64,000 bases of DNA. It comes from Acidobacteriaceae bacterium dw_441 (GTDB lineage: Bacteria > Acidobacteriota > Terriglobia > Terriglobales > Acidobacteriaceae). Position numbers and translations under genes: made by a program. Positions within the stretch are counted from its first letter, which is position 1. The number at the start of each line of letters is the position of its first letter. Positions 42,798 through 54,678 of this stretch are shown here, in pieces. The stretch covers positions 1-64,000 of the forward strand of contig JAAVVA010000006.1 in assembly GCA_018449715.1 (NCBI GenBank), written 5' to 3'. The notes beneath the pieces were generated by a model, which saw only the letters and a list, made by a program, of their open reading frames with translations, did no database searches and had not been told where the DNA came from.

Positions 42798-44771
42798 ATG
42801 ACCACTTCGCCCCTTTTCGCGCCGCAGACCTCCTCCCAATCCGCTCCCTCCGAAGCTTTCTCCGGCCCTCGCCGCACGAGCGCTCTGCTTACCCTCTTCT
42901 CCCTCTGGCTGGTCATCTTCTTCGGCTCGCTCTTCAGTCCTCCGCTGCTGGACGACGCCGACGCCACCCACGCCAACGCTGCGCGGAACATGGCCACCAC
43001 CGGCGACCTCGTCACCCTGAAGGTCAACGGCATCCGCTATCTCGAAAAGGCGGCCCTGCCATACTGGCTCGACGCCATCAGCTTCCGCGTCTTCGGATTC
43101 AACGCCTTCGCAGCGCATCTTCCGCAGGCCCTTGGTGTGCTTCTGCTTGCGCTGCTCGGCTATCACTGGAGCCATCGAGCCTATGGCGAGCGAGCGGCCT
43201 TCTACACAGGCCTCTCGGTCCTGACCTCCACCGGAATCTTCCTTTTTACCCGCATCTATATTCCAGAAGTTCTGCTGTCGCTCTTCATCTGCACAGCGCT
43301 TTACTGCTTTCTGCAGGCGCTCGGAGAGAACGAAGAAAAAAGTGTCCTCCTGGGTGGAGCGACCAGAGGGAGCGTAGTCGAAAACTCTGCGGTTTTCTCA
43401 CCGAGCCTCTACGCCTACGCCATGTGGACCGCGCTGGCGCTCGCCGTCCTCACCAAGGGACTGATCGGACTCGTCTTCCCCCTTGGAGCAGCCTTCTTCT
43501 ACCTGCTCGTCACCGGTCAGTGGAGGAGTCTCCGCCACCTGAAGCCCGTCAGCGGCTTGCTTCTCTTCTTTGCCATCGCCGCTCCCTGGCACATCCTCGC
43601 CGGGCTTCGCAACACCGGTGGCATGAACGGTCACGGCTTCTTCTGGTTCTACTTCGTCAACGAGCACTTCCTCCGCTTCCTCGGCAAGCGCTACCCGAAG
43701 GACTACAACAAGCTCCCCGGCTATCTCTTCTGGAGCCTGCACCTTGTCTGGCTCTTCCCCTGGAGCCTCTTCTCCCCGGTCGCCATCGTTCAGGGCTGGA
43801 GGCTGCGCCATCAGAGCGTCTCCACACGCAGCTTCCCGGCAAAGACCACCCTGCTGCTTGCGATCTACGCTGCGCTGGTGCTGGTCTTCTTCTCCATCTC
43901 GACCAACCAGGAGTACTACACCTTCCCGGCCTACCTCGCGCTGCTTACGCTGATCGCCGTGGCGCTGGTTCGCTCCGAGGCCGCCTATGACGAGGACGGC
44001 CTGCTGCGCCGCTGGATCACCGCCGCGCACGCCTTCTACACCCTCGTCGGCCTTGCCTCTGCCGGGGCGCTCGCCTACGGCCTGTGGAGCTCGCGCAACC
44101 TCCCGTTCGTTCCCGACATCGGCGAGATGCTCGCCCACCGCGGCGTCGGCGATTACACGCTTTCGATGTCGCACTTCTTCGACCTCACCGGCCCCAGCTT
44201 CGCGGCCCTGCGGCTTCCAGCCTCGCTTGCGGCCCTCGCCTTCGCCTTCGGCCCGGCCATCGCGTGGAGACTTCGTGCCAAGCGCCTTCACCTCGCCTCG
44301 ACGACCGCTATCGCGCTGACCTCGACCGTCTTCCTCGTCGCCGCGCACATCGCGCTCATCCGCTTCAGCCCTATGCTCTCGTCGGAGAACATGGCCCGGA
44401 AGATCCAGCAGCTCGAAGCCGACCACGCCATCGCACCCGACAGCCAGATCATGCTCTTCGGCGACCAGTCCTATGGCTCGTCGATTGGCTTCTATCTGGG
44501 CCGCGTCGTCTCGCTCGTCGATGGCCGCTCCTCGTCCATGATCTTCGGCTCTACCTTCCCCGATGCGCCGCCCATCTTCCTCACCCACGACGACCTCGTG
44601 AGAGACTGGGGCACCGGACCGCGCAAGGTTCTCTTCGTCCCGCTCGAACGGCGAGACGAGGTGGACCATATTCTCGGCAGCCGCAAGATTCTTCTCGCCG
44701 AAACCTCAGGCAAAGCTCTGTTTACGGATCGCCCGCTCGATCGTCCTCTAAGTACAGGCTCTTCTCATTAG
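42798..44771 (+). CDS. GT39-family (ArnT/PMT-like) glycosyltransferase
   Basis: 657 residues, polytopic (about eleven to twelve helices) with the GT39 acidic motif in PPLLDDADATHANAA after the first helix and ARNMATTGDLVTLKVNG, then LEKAALPYWLDA. Family members use polyprenyl-phosphate-sugars to glycosylate lipid A, arabinan or proteins on the periplasmic side. The end of the protein (from about 560) is a soluble domain. Its paralogue follows after 68 bases, so this is a tandem pair. The substrate is unknown. Confidence 0.85.
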   Translation: MTTSPLFAPQTSSQSAPSEAFSGPRRTSALLTLFSLWLVIFFGSLFSPPLLDDADATHANAARNMATTGDLVTLKVNGIRYLEKAALPYWLDAISFRVFGFNAFAAHLPQALGVLLLALLGYHWSHRAYGERAAFYTGLSVLTSTGIFLFTRIYIPEVLLSLFICTALYCFLQALGENEEKSVLLGGATRGSVVENSAVFSPSLYAYAMWTALALAVLTKGLIGLVFPLGAAFFYLLVTGQWRSLRHLKPVSGLLLFFAIAAPWHILAGLRNTGGMNGHGFFWFYFVNEHFLRFLGKRYPKDYNKLPGYLFWSLHLVWLFPWSLFSPVAIVQGWRLRHQSVSTRSFPAKTTLLLAIYAALVLVFFSISTNQEYYTFPAYLALLTLIAVALVRSEAAYDEDGLLRRWITAAHAFYTLVGLASAGALAYGLWSSRNLPFVPDIGEMLAHRGVGDYTLSMSHFFDLTGPSFAALRLPASLAALAFAFGPAIAWRLRAKRLHLASTTAIALTSTVFLVAAHIALIRFSPMLSSENMARKIQQLEADHAIAPDSQIMLFGDQSYGSSIGFYLGRVVSLVDGRSSSMIFGSTFPDAPPIFLTHDDLVRDWGTGPRKVLFVPLERRDEVDHILGSRKILLAETSGKALFTDRPLDRPLSTGSSH

Positions 44772-44839
44772 CACTTAGAAAACATTCACCGTCTTTCCAT
44801 CGACTCCCGCTGGAAAGATGGCCACAATCAAGAGAGAAC

Positions 44840-46783
44840 TTGAACACAGGCATCGCCCAACTCGTCGCCACGCACCCCGGCCCGGCCTCTGAAGTCCGGC
44901 CCGTCTCCGCTCCTGCGGAGACGGCTGCATCTTCTTCGCGCCGCTGGAGTCCGCGCTCGGTTGCGATGATCTTCGCCGCCTGGATGGTTCTCCAAATCGG
45001 CGGACTCTTCTCTCCGGGCCTGCTCGACGATGTGGACTCTATCTACACCGAGATCGCCCGCGAGATGCTGGCGCGCCACGACTACGTCACCCCCTACATC
45101 AACGGCGTGCGCTTCTTCGATAAGCCGCCCCTGATGTATTGGATGGCCGCCGCCTCCATGCGCGTTCTCGGCCCTTCTGACTGGGCTGCGCGGCTCCCCC
45201 TCGCTCTGGGTGTGCTCGCCCTCCTGCTCTCGGTCTACGCTCTCGGCATCCGCCTCTTCCGTGGGATCTCCCCCGCCCACGCGCCGGACCGCGGAGGCTT
45301 CTACGCCGCGATTGCTCTCGCCACCAGCATCGGCCCCTACCTCTACACGCGCTTCTACATTCCCGACATCCTGCTCGCGCTCTGGATGACTCTCGGGGTT
45401 CACCTCTTTCTTATCGCGCTCGACCGTATCCGCGAAACCCGCTCCGCTCTCCTGCCCAGCACCGCCTTCGCCGCCGTCATGGCCCTCAACGTCCTCACCA
45501 AGGGGCTCATCGGGCTGGTCTTTCCCATCGGCTTCGTGCTCTGCTACCTCGCGATTACCCGGCAGCTTCGCCTGCTCGCACGGATGCACCTCGCGGCCTC
45601 GACCGTCGTCTTCCTCGCCATCGCCGCGCCGTGGCACATCCTCGCCGCAATGCGCACGCCGGCCATTCCTCTTCCTTCCGGCCTCGGGCTTCCTGCACGT
45701 GGCGGGTGGGCGTGGTTCTATCTCTACAACGAGCACATCGCCCGCTTCCTCGGCCGCCGCATCCCCCACGACTACGGACAGGTTCCCATACCTCTCTTCT
45801 GGCTTCTGAGCGCCCTGTGGATTATGCCCTGGGCCGCTTTCCTCGGCCCGGCCATCGTCGGCCACGTCCGCGATCTCCTCCGCCGTACCTCGGTTTCTTT
45901 CCGCCGCTACGAGGCCGCGCTCTCGCTGCTGCTGTGGGCAGCCATCGTGCTCGGCTTCTTCACCCTCTCCAGTCGGCAGGAATACTACAACCTCCCCGCC
46001 CTTCCCGCGCTGGCCCTGATGGCCGCCGGGGTACTCACCCGCGCCGACGACGCAGACTCCACCGCCCGCCGCAGCGTACTTCGCTGGACCCTCTGGCTTC
46101 TCGTCCCTCTCACCACCCTGATCGCCGTGGTCTGCGGTTACTTCGCCCTCACCGCTCCGCACCCGGCCCCCGGAACCGACATCGCATCGCTGATCGCCGC
46201 GAACCCGGCCTTCTACAATCTCTCCCTTGGCCACCTCTTCGACCTCACGGGAGCCGCGATGGGGCTCTTCCGCGGCCCACTCGCCGCCGTCGCCGTGGGA
46301 ATGCTCGCCAGCGGACTGGGGAGCTATCTGCTTCGCCGCCGCGGACGGTTGCTCGCCGCCAACCTTACCCTGGCCGCAGCCACGACCGTTGTCCTTCTGG
46401 CCGCGCATGAGGGACTCGCCCGCTTCTACCCCATCCTCGGCTCCAAAGGGCTCGCGCTCGCCATCAACGACGCCGGACTTCAGCCGAACGATCAGATCAT
46501 CCTCGACGGAGAGCTGACCTCCGGCTCTTCGCTGATCTTCTACACCCACCACCAGCTTCACCTGATCAACGGCGACGTCAACGGCCTGTGGTACGGCTCC
46601 TTCTGGCCCGATGCTCCCCGCATCTTCGAGACCGAAGACTCGCTCCGCCGCCTCTGGTCCGGCCCCGGACGCGTCTTCCTGTTCACCTACCACCCCGAAG
46701 AACGCGCTCACGATCTTGCAGCCTTTGGCGCAGTTCGCCCCCTCGCCTCCGCCGGAGGCAAGACAGTCCTGACTAATCGCTGA
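44840..46783 (+). CDS. GT39-family glycosyltransferase, tandem paralogue
   Basis: 647 residues from a TTG start at 44840 (AGAGAG upstream); the frame is open further upstream but overlaps the previous gene. Same architecture as the neighbour: SPGLLDDVDSIYTEIAREM, the DKPPLMYWM block, membrane helices and a C-terminal soluble domain ending VLTNR. The two share short motifs such as LNVLTKGLIGLVFP and AIAAPWHILA, so they are duplicates that have diverged. The likely role is transfer of sugar from a lipid-phosphate donor in the periplasm. Confidence 0.85.
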   Translation: MNTGIAQLVATHPGPASEVRPVSAPAETAASSSRRWSPRSVAMIFAAWMVLQIGGLFSPGLLDDVDSIYTEIAREMLARHDYVTPYINGVRFFDKPPLMYWMAAASMRVLGPSDWAARLPLALGVLALLLSVYALGIRLFRGISPAHAPDRGGFYAAIALATSIGPYLYTRFYIPDILLALWMTLGVHLFLIALDRIRETRSALLPSTAFAAVMALNVLTKGLIGLVFPIGFVLCYLAITRQLRLLARMHLAASTVVFLAIAAPWHILAAMRTPAIPLPSGLGLPARGGWAWFYLYNEHIARFLGRRIPHDYGQVPIPLFWLLSALWIMPWAAFLGPAIVGHVRDLLRRTSVSFRRYEAALSLLLWAAIVLGFFTLSSRQEYYNLPALPALALMAAGVLTRADDADSTARRSVLRWTLWLLVPLTTLIAVVCGYFALTAPHPAPGTDIASLIAANPAFYNLSLGHLFDLTGAAMGLFRGPLAAVAVGMLASGLGSYLLRRRGRLLAANLTLAAATTVVLLAAHEGLARFYPILGSKGLALAINDAGLQPNDQIILDGELTSGSSLIFYTHHQLHLINGDVNGLWYGSFWPDAPRIFETEDSLRRLWSGPGRVFLFTYHPEERAHDLAAFGAVRPLASAGGKTVLTNR

Positions 46784-46829
46784 TTTCTGAATATCTCGAG
46801 TAGCGAAGTCTCCGCTTCAGATCCTGGGC

Positions 46830-48011
46830 TTACTTCGCGTCCATGTAGCGCCCGTCCGGCGCGATGGCGTAGCGTCCGCCGTGGTAGTACACCTCACCCG
46901 GAAGGTAGCTGAAAAACCACAACACGCCACCCAGCAGGTCGCGCAGAGGATAGATCAATGTGGGCCAGCCCCACTTCCTCTCCCCCAGCACGCGCAGCAT
47001 GACCCCGGCCTGAAGCCAGCGGTTGGCGCAGCTTGCCAGCAGCCACAGAAGTCCCAGTCCATACTGCTGCGTCAGGACTCCCCACAGCAAGCCAAACAGC
47101 CCGAAGGGCAGCGCAAACGTCAGTCCCGTCCCCAGGTGGCCCATCGGGCGCGACCGCCGCGTGCTCTGCATCCAGCGCAGCTGGTTGCGGAACGACAGGC
47201 CGAACGACGTTCTCGGAACCACCAGCCGGATGACATAAGGCGACAGGATGACCCCACGTCCCTGCTCCGCCAGACGCTTGCCCATGATGTAATCCTCGGC
47301 CTGGTACTGCCCGAGATCGTCGAAGCCGCCCGCATCCTCAAAGGCCTGCCGGCGCTGGATCATCGTCACGCCGAGAGCGAACTTCGTCCCTCCCTCGACC
47401 ATGTCGGCGACCAGCACACCCGAGCTCATCTCCACACTCTTGCCCACCGCGTCCAGCTCGGTGACAAGGTTGTTCGCATCCGCCGTCCCCAGGTACAGGC
47501 ACGAGGCCAGAGCAGGCTTTTCATTCTTCAGGGCTTGAACGCACCGGCGCAGATAATCGGGGGTCACCCGGCAGTCGGCATCGCTCGTGATCAGGCACTC
47601 GTGGCTGGCCGCATCCGCCATCACCGCAAGGGAGTACATCTTGGCATTGGGATACTTCGGCTCGCCGCAGGTCAGGTACCGCGCCGTCACGCCGGGATAC
47701 CGCTCTCCCACGCGGCGCGCAAGCTGCAATCCGGCGTCGCTGTCGTAGCGGGCGCAGAACAGCAGCTCAAACTCCGGGTAATCCTGCTCGAAGAAGGTTT
47801 CGAGGTTGCGCTCCAGACCATCTTCCATCCCATGCAGCGGCTTCAGCGCACTCACCGGAGGCAAAAAGGTCGAGGTTTCCGCGGCCCGATTCTCCCGCCG
47901 ACGCCGCAGTCCAAACCGGACCGCCGCCGTCACGACCATCAGGCAGTAGATCGTCGAAGTCACCGTGCCGACCGCTGCGATCCAAAACAATACCTGTACC
48001 AGCAGACTCAT
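46830..48011 (-). CDS. glycosyltransferase, ceramide glucosyltransferase / HpnI type
   Basis: 393 residues from ATG 48011 (AGGAACGGA upstream); the open frame has 17 more codons. One N-terminal membrane helix (about 5-25), a GT2-like catalytic domain with the DxD-like SDADCRV, the acidic AEDYIMG and the QLRWMQST motif, then several C-terminal helices (about 275-365). This is the layout of GT21 ceramide glucosyltransferases and of HpnI, which adds N-acetylglucosamine to bacteriohopanetetrol. Hopanoids are common in the phylum, so HpnI is the best guess, but no hopanoid genes adjoin. Confidence 0.77.
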   Translation of the reverse strand: MSLLVQVLFWIAAVGTVTSTIYCLMVVTAAVRFGLRRRRENRAAETSTFLPPVSALKPLHGMEDGLERNLETFFEQDYPEFELLFCARYDSDAGLQLARRVGERYPGVTARYLTCGEPKYPNAKMYSLAVMADAASHECLITSDADCRVTPDYLRRCVQALKNEKPALASCLYLGTADANNLVTELDAVGKSVEMSSGVLVADMVEGGTKFALGVTMIQRRQAFEDAGGFDDLGQYQAEDYIMGKRLAEQGRGVILSPYVIRLVVPRTSFGLSFRNQLRWMQSTRRSRPMGHLGTGLTFALPFGLFGLLWGVLTQQYGLGLLWLLASCANRWLQAGVMLRVLGERKWGWPTLIYPLRDLLGGVLWFFSYLPGEVYYHGGRYAIAPDGRYMDAK

Positions 48012-48139
48012 TCCGTTCCTACAGACCTGCAGACTACCGGGGATTCCCCGGCATACTCGCAAAGTTCGAGTTTATCGCAGCCGGTAGGGAGGTGTCCGGG
48101 CGACTGACCGCTCCTGAGGTGAAAGACGAACCAGACGCC

Positions 48140-49726
48140 TCAGTGGGCTCCCACCGGGCCTTTGCCCGGCTTCACCTTCTTCAACATCCAGACCGCAAAC
48201 ACACAAGCAAAGCTTAGCAGCGAAAGCCAGCGAAATACATCGACAAATGCCCAGCTCGACGCCTGCCGCTGCAACTCGCGGTAAAGCGTCGCCTGCGCCG
48301 GAGGCATCGCGTTCGCCCGCCCGTAGTACCCAGTCAGGAAGTTCGCCGTATCTCGGAGGGAGTTCTGGAACTGTTGCCCGCTTTGCGGCACGGAATTAAT
48401 AATCAGGTTCTGATGCGTCGCCGAACGCCGGGTCAGAAGCGTCTGCGCCACCGAAATCCCGATCGAGCCGCCGACGTTCCTCATCAGGTTGAACAACCCG
48501 CTGGCGTTGCCCATCTGCTCGTTGGGAAGTGTGCCATAGGCCGCCGTCGTGATCGGCACGAAGACAAAGCTCAACCCAAAGCCCGTAATCAGGATCGGAA
48601 CCAGCAGAGTCGTCGGCGAGACCTCCAGCGTGATGCTGCCGAAGTAGAGCGTCGTGAATCCGAAGACCATAAACCCGAAGGTCAGCAGATATCTCGGGTC
48701 CACCTTGTTCGAGAGATATCCGATCACCGGCATCCCGCAGATCGCCCCCAGCCCGCGTGGGGCCACCACGATGCCCGCCGTGAACGCCGTGTATCCCAGC
48801 AGTTCCTGATAGAAGAGCGGCAGCACCGTCACCGTCGAGTAGATCGCCACCCCGAACAGGAAGATCAGCAGGCAGCCGATGGAGAAGTTACGATCCTTCA
48901 TCACCTTCAGATCCACCAGCGGATTCTTCTTGTTCCACGAGATCCATACCCACACGGCGAACGCCGTAATCATGAAGCAGAAGGCCCAGCGAATCCAGGT
49001 GGCTCCGAACCAGTCGTCCTCCTGCCCCTTGTCCAGAATGATCTGGAGGCAGCCGGTCCACACCACCAGTGCCCCGAAGCCCAGGTTGTCGAAGGGCGGA
49101 ACCTTCGCGTTCTTGATATACGGCGGGTCTTTGACGAACCGGCTGATCATGAAGACCGCCAGTATCCCGATTGGAATGTTGATGTAAAAGGCGTACCGCC
49201 ACGAGTAGGTATCGGTCAGCCAGCCCCCGAGCGTCGGACCCAGCACTGGCGCGACGACCACCCCAAAGGCAAAGACCGCCGCCGCCGCTCCGCGCTTGGC
49301 CGGAGGGAAGGACTCGAACAGGATCGCCTGCGAGAGAGGCTGCAAAGCTCCTCCACCTGCTCCCTGCACAACACGGGCCAGCAGCATAATGGGCAGCGTC
49401 GGAGCGGCCCCGCAAGCGAAGCTGGCGATGGTGAAGATGATGACGCAGGTGACGAGGAAGTTCTTCCTCCCGAACCGCAGCGAGCACCAGTTGCTGGCCG
49501 GGAGAACGATGGCGTTGGCGACCAGGTAGCTGGTCAGCACCCATGTCGCTTCATCGTTCGAGGCCGAAAGCGATCCTGCGATGTACGGCAGCGCCACCGA
49601 GGCGATGGCGGTATCCAGCACCTCCATGAAGGTCGCCAGCATCACCGAGGCGGCGATCAGCCACGGGTTCACCCCTGGCGTGAGATCTGCAGAGTGATCG
49701 GCTGCAACAGCGGTGGAACTCGACAT
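48140..49726 (-). CDS. MFS exporter, DHA2 (EmrB-like) family
   Basis: 528 residues from ATG 49726 (GGGAAGGG 7 bases upstream), about fourteen membrane helices. Motif C-like FGVVVAPVLGPTLGGWL and the first-helix MEVLDTAIASVALP are typical of DHA2 drug:H+ antiporters. EmrB-type members need a membrane-fusion partner (EmrA) to cross the outer membrane; no such gene is next to it in this window. The substrate is not known. AAACATTTAG-rich sequence lies upstream. Confidence 0.88.
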   Translation of the reverse strand: MSSSTAVAADHSADLTPGVNPWLIAASVMLATFMEVLDTAIASVALPYIAGSLSASNDEATWVLTSYLVANAIVLPASNWCSLRFGRKNFLVTCVIIFTIASFACGAAPTLPIMLLARVVQGAGGGALQPLSQAILFESFPPAKRGAAAAVFAFGVVVAPVLGPTLGGWLTDTYSWRYAFYINIPIGILAVFMISRFVKDPPYIKNAKVPPFDNLGFGALVVWTGCLQIILDKGQEDDWFGATWIRWAFCFMITAFAVWVWISWNKKNPLVDLKVMKDRNFSIGCLLIFLFGVAIYSTVTVLPLFYQELLGYTAFTAGIVVAPRGLGAICGMPVIGYLSNKVDPRYLLTFGFMVFGFTTLYFGSITLEVSPTTLLVPILITGFGLSFVFVPITTAAYGTLPNEQMGNASGLFNLMRNVGGSIGISVAQTLLTRRSATHQNLIINSVPQSGQQFQNSLRDTANFLTGYYGRANAMPPAQATLYRELQRQASSWAFVDVFRWLSLLSFACVFAVWMLKKVKPGKGPVGAH

Positions 49727-49911
49727 TTGAGAACCCTTCCCGGTTGAAAACACACGCGGCTCGGTAGACACATCCTAAGACGGTTTTCAGAGAATGCGGC
49801 ACTAAAACATTTAGTTAGAGTGCTTTTTACTGAAAAAGGAAACTGCAAGTTCACATAAACACTGGAATTTAATACGGATGAATCCTGCCTGCCACTATTT
49901 ACATCACATAC

Positions 49912-49932
49912 ATTGACAGTAAGTCACTCAAG
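49912..49932 (+). promoter_or_regulatory. HAIR-like element / -35 region before dnaK
   Basis: ATTGACA-N7-ACTCAAG. The HspR operator HAIR is CTTGAGT-N7-ACTCAAG; here the right half is exact, the left half shares only TTGA, and the left half contains a consensus -35 TTGACA (49913-49918). Further TTGA-type half-sites lie at 49946-49952 (CTTGATA) and 49955-49959 (TTGAG). No convincing -10 is seen at normal spacing. An hspR gene lies 4 kb downstream, so repression here is plausible. Confidence 0.4.
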
Positions 49933-50001
49933 GTGAGACCATACCCTTGATATATTGAGATTCGGGCTACCCTCCAACCGTAGCCCAATGGGGAGACAGC
50001 G

Positions 50002-51912
<1,911 letters not shown>

Positions 51913-51939
51913 ATCGAAGTCGGCTGTCTCGCATCAAAA

Positions 51940-51978
51940 AAGAGGGGCAATTGCAACGCGGATTGCCCCTCTTGCTTT
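51940..51978 (+). terminator. terminator of dnaK
   Basis: AAGAGGGGCAAT and ATTGCCCCTCTT form a 12-bp perfect stem with a 10-base loop, followed by GCTTT, 28 bases after the stop. Confidence 0.7.
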
Positions 51979-52031
51979 ACCGCAGTACCTGCAGCATTGG
52001 AGCACTTTTACTCCCAGGAAAGGTGTTGAAG

Positions 52032-52286
52032 ATGGACAATAACCAGCGAGAAGAAGTCTCCGATCTGTTGTGGTTAGAGAACCTGGAACTCAATCGATAT
52101 ACAGGGGGGAAGGCGATGACCGATACGATGTGGAGATGCGATCAGGTTCGTGCGGGCCAGCTGTATAACCGCATGATGTTTGATACCCGTGAGGAAGCCG
52201 AGAACTTCGTCCGCAAGATGCAGCAGATGGAGCCTGACCAGATGTTCTCCATCGAGGCGATTGAGGCCCGGCAGGTCTGGAACTAA
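52032..52286 (+). CDS. small conserved-looking hypothetical protein
   Basis: 84 residues from ATG 52032 (GAAAGG 8 bases before); an internal ATG at 52116 with GGGGGGAAGG in front would give the 56-residue core beginning MTDTMWRCDQVRAG. The core is compact, with DTREEAENFVRKMQQMEPDQMFSIEAI, and looks like a small soluble fold. I do not recognise it. It lies in the heat-shock stretch between dnaK and the glycosylase gene. Confidence 0.65.
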   Translation: MDNNQREEVSDLLWLENLELNRYTGGKAMTDTMWRCDQVRAGQLYNRMMFDTREEAENFVRKMQQMEPDQMFSIEAIEARQVWN

Positions 52287-52440
52287 CCTTACCAAGGCAG
52301 TTCCCGCTTCAGGTTTTCAGATACGGTAGTGGTTTCAGGCGACGGTAGTCTCTGGTGTGGACCAGTACCGTCGCCGTCGTTCTTATGGGTGTTTGTTATC
52401 GTTCATCTGAAGTTCTTTCACCGGAGGGCAAACAGGAACG

Positions 52441-53325
52441 ATGCCGGAAGGCAATGAAATTCATCGCTGGGCTGCCCGCCACGAGGCCGCCTTTCAAGGA
52501 AAAGTGGTCCGTGTCGATGGACCGCAGGGACGCTTTACCGACTCCGATGTGATCGACGGACGCAAGCTCGTCCGCGTCCACGCTGTCGGCAAGCACCTTG
52601 GTTACGACTTCGGGAAGGACCGCATCCTGCACGTTCATCTCGGTCTGCAGGGAGACTTCACCGAAGGCTCCGGCCCGCTGCCTGACGTGAAGGGCGCGCT
52701 TCGCCTCCGCATGTGGAACGCGACAGCCATCAAAAAGCCCGTCGTTCCCGGCGAGAGCAAGCGCCATGCGTGGTACTCCGAGGACGACGGCACCGGCCAC
52801 CTCGATCCCGAGCAGATTGCGTGGGTCGAGCTGCGCGGACCGATGGACTGCTCTCTCTACACGCAGGAGAAGTGGGACCAGTTGCTGAAACGTCTCGGCC
52901 CCGATCCGCTGAACGGCGACAGCCCCGACAGGATGATCGCGAAGGTGGTGAAGAGCCGCAAATCCATCGCCGAGCTGCTGATGGATCAGACGCTCTTCGC
53001 GGGCGTCGGCAACATCTTCCGCGCCGAGCTTCTTTTCCGCGCCCGCCTCAGCCCGTTCCATCCTGGCCGCGACGTATCGGAAGAGACTTTGCGGTCGATA
53101 TGGAAGGATGCGGAGGGACTGATGCCCGCCGCGATGATCGACCGCCGCATCGTCACCACGAAGCCCGAGGACCGCCCGCACTCCGAGGGGCAGGCGCTCA
53201 AGGAGGAGGCCCACTACGTCTACCGCCGCAGCGGACTTCCCTGCTTTATTTGCGGAACGGTCGTGAAGAAGATGGAGGTTGCCGGGCGCAATCTCTTCTG
53301 GTGCCCGACCTGCCAGGCGGAGTAA
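52441..53325 (+). CDS. nei: Fpg/Nei-family DNA glycosylase
   Basis: 294 residues. The catalytic Pro2 and Glu3 are in MPEGNEIHR, the Lys in VGKHLGYDF, the helix-two-turn-helix in DQTLFAGVGNIFRAELLF, and the zinc finger CFICG...CPTCQ closes the chain. Fpg/Nei enzymes excise oxidised bases and cut the backbone by beta/delta elimination. The PEGNEI start suggests an endonuclease VIII type rather than Fpg (PELPEV). It is located between dnaK and dnaJ, which is unusual and may mean stress coregulation. Confidence 0.9.
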   Translation: MPEGNEIHRWAARHEAAFQGKVVRVDGPQGRFTDSDVIDGRKLVRVHAVGKHLGYDFGKDRILHVHLGLQGDFTEGSGPLPDVKGALRLRMWNATAIKKPVVPGESKRHAWYSEDDGTGHLDPEQIAWVELRGPMDCSLYTQEKWDQLLKRLGPDPLNGDSPDRMIAKVVKSRKSIAELLMDQTLFAGVGNIFRAELLFRARLSPFHPGRDVSEETLRSIWKDAEGLMPAAMIDRRIVTTKPEDRPHSEGQALKEEAHYVYRRSGLPCFICGTVVKKMEVAGRNLFWCPTCQAE

Positions 53326-53406
53326 CGAGTTTCGAAAGGTGCGGAAACACTCGCACCGGTTGCACAATAAAGACAGCGTTGTGTAGTTGAAAGAATAAAG
53401 AAAACT

Positions 53407-54618
53407 ATGGCGACACCGAAGACGAAGGATTATTACGGAATACTTGGCGTAAAGAAGACCGCGACCGCCGACGAGATTCGCAAGGCGTTCCGCAAGGCTG
53501 CGCGTAAGTACCACCCCGACGTGAACCCGGGGGACAAAAAAGCCGAAGAGAAGTTCAAGGAAATCTCCGAAGCGAACGATGTTCTGAGCGACGAGAAGAA
53601 GCGCAAGATCTACGACCAGCTCGGCTTCTACTCCGACTCGATTGACCCCGCCGCCGCCGAAGCTGCGGCCCGCGGAGGCTACGGCGGTCCGCAGCCCGGA
53701 CAAGGTGGGCAGGAGGTCCCCTTCGACTTCGGAGGCTTCGACTTCTCCGACTTCAACACCGGAGGACCGCAACCGAGCGGAGGCGGAGGATTTGGCGGAG
53801 GCTTCCGAGACATCTTCAGCCAAATGTTCACCGGAGGACGCAACGCCGCGCGCGGACCGCAGCCCGGCACTGACCTCGAGTACCAGGTCAGCATCGACTT
53901 CTGGACCGCGATCCACGGAGGCGTCACGCGCCTGGAGATTCAGCGGCAGGAGACCTGCCCCACCTGCAAGGGAAAGTCCACCACGGGCGGCAGCATGGAG
54001 TGCCCTGAGTGCCACGGCTCTGGACAGGTTACGCAGATGGGCGGACGCATGAAGTTCAACATCCAGTGCCCGCGCTGCGGAGGCTCGGGCAAGGTGCAGA
54101 ACACCTGCCCCACCTGCGAAGGCCAGGGCGTCGTCGTCCGCCGCGAGCCGCTTGAGTTCCGCATCAAGCCCGGCACGCGCGACGGCCAGCGCATCCGCCT
54201 GGCAGGCAAAGGCAACGCCGGAATCAATGGCGGTCAGGCGGGCGATCTTTACCTGATCGTGAAGGCGGGAACGCATCCTGTCTTCACCCGCACCGGCGAC
54301 GATATTTACGTCACCGTTCCGGTCACAATTTCAGAAGCCGCGCTGGGGGCGAAGATCGAGGTTCCCACCATCGACACGCGCGAGGGCGGCGGCAGAACGC
54401 AGCTCAAGATTCCACCGGGAACCCAGACCGGCCAGAAGCTGCGTTTGCGCGAGAAGGGTGTTCCCTCCGCGGTTCACGAGGGCAAGCGCGGCGACCAGAT
54501 TGTCGAGGTAAGGATCGTCGTCCCGAAGGTGCAGGACGAGCGCTCGAAGGAGATTCTGCGTGAGTTTGCGAAGCTCAACCCGGAAGACCCTCGCGACGAG
54601 ATCTTCACCAAGGTCTAA
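53407..54618 (+). CDS. dnaJ: Hsp40 co-chaperone DnaJ
   Basis: 403 residues. J domain (about 8-72) with the HPD motif in [11 protein letters not shown], a Gly/Phe-rich linker rich in GGFGGGF, four zinc-binding CxxC repeats ([32 protein letters not shown]; the first lacks the last Gly), and a C-terminal substrate-binding domain. It stimulates DnaK ATPase and delivers clients. A strong terminator follows. No HAIR-like element is seen in its own upstream 80 bases. Confidence 0.97.
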   Translation: MATPKTKDYYGILGVKKTATADEIRKAFRKAARKYHPDVNPGDKKAEEKFKEISEANDVLSDEKKRKIYDQLGFYSDSIDPAAAEAAARGGYGGPQPGQGGQEVPFDFGGFDFSDFNTGGPQPSGGGGFGGGFRDIFSQMFTGGRNAARGPQPGTDLEYQVSIDFWTAIHGGVTRLEIQRQETCPTCKGKSTTGGSMECPECHGSGQVTQMGGRMKFNIQCPRCGGSGKVQNTCPTCEGQGVVVRREPLEFRIKPGTRDGQRIRLAGKGNAGINGGQAGDLYLIVKAGTHPVFTRTGDDIYVTVPVTISEAALGAKIEVPTIDTREGGGRTQLKIPPGTQTGQKLRLREKGVPSAVHEGKRGDQIVEVRIVVPKVQDERSKEILREFAKLNPEDPRDEIFTKV

Positions 54619-54635
54619 ACCTTTTCCCAAGCAAA

Positions 54636-54664
54636 AAGAAAGCGGCCTGAATGGCCGCTTTCTT
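54636..54664. terminator. bidirectional terminator between dnaJ and adhP
   Basis: AAGAAAGCGGCC-TGAAT-GGCCGCTTTCTT, a perfect 12-bp stem, with T-rich flanks on both strands (TTTCTTCATTT on the plus side, TTTTTGC on the minus side). Confidence 0.88.
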
Positions 54665-54678
54665 CATTTGCGGATAGC

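Noticed and set aside
44828..46711. 627-codon open frame on the minus strand
   Set aside because: Antisense shadow of the GT39 gene at 44840-46783; its product is low-complexity Glu/Gly-rich and has no motif. High GC content makes long antisense frames common.
53326..53406. HAIR operator before dnaJ
   Set aside because: Read both strands for CTTGAGT and ACTCAAG; no pair with 7-base spacing is present.
52396..54276. 626-codon minus-strand open frame
   Set aside because: Spans the antisense of nei and dnaJ; those proteins are certain, this one is not.
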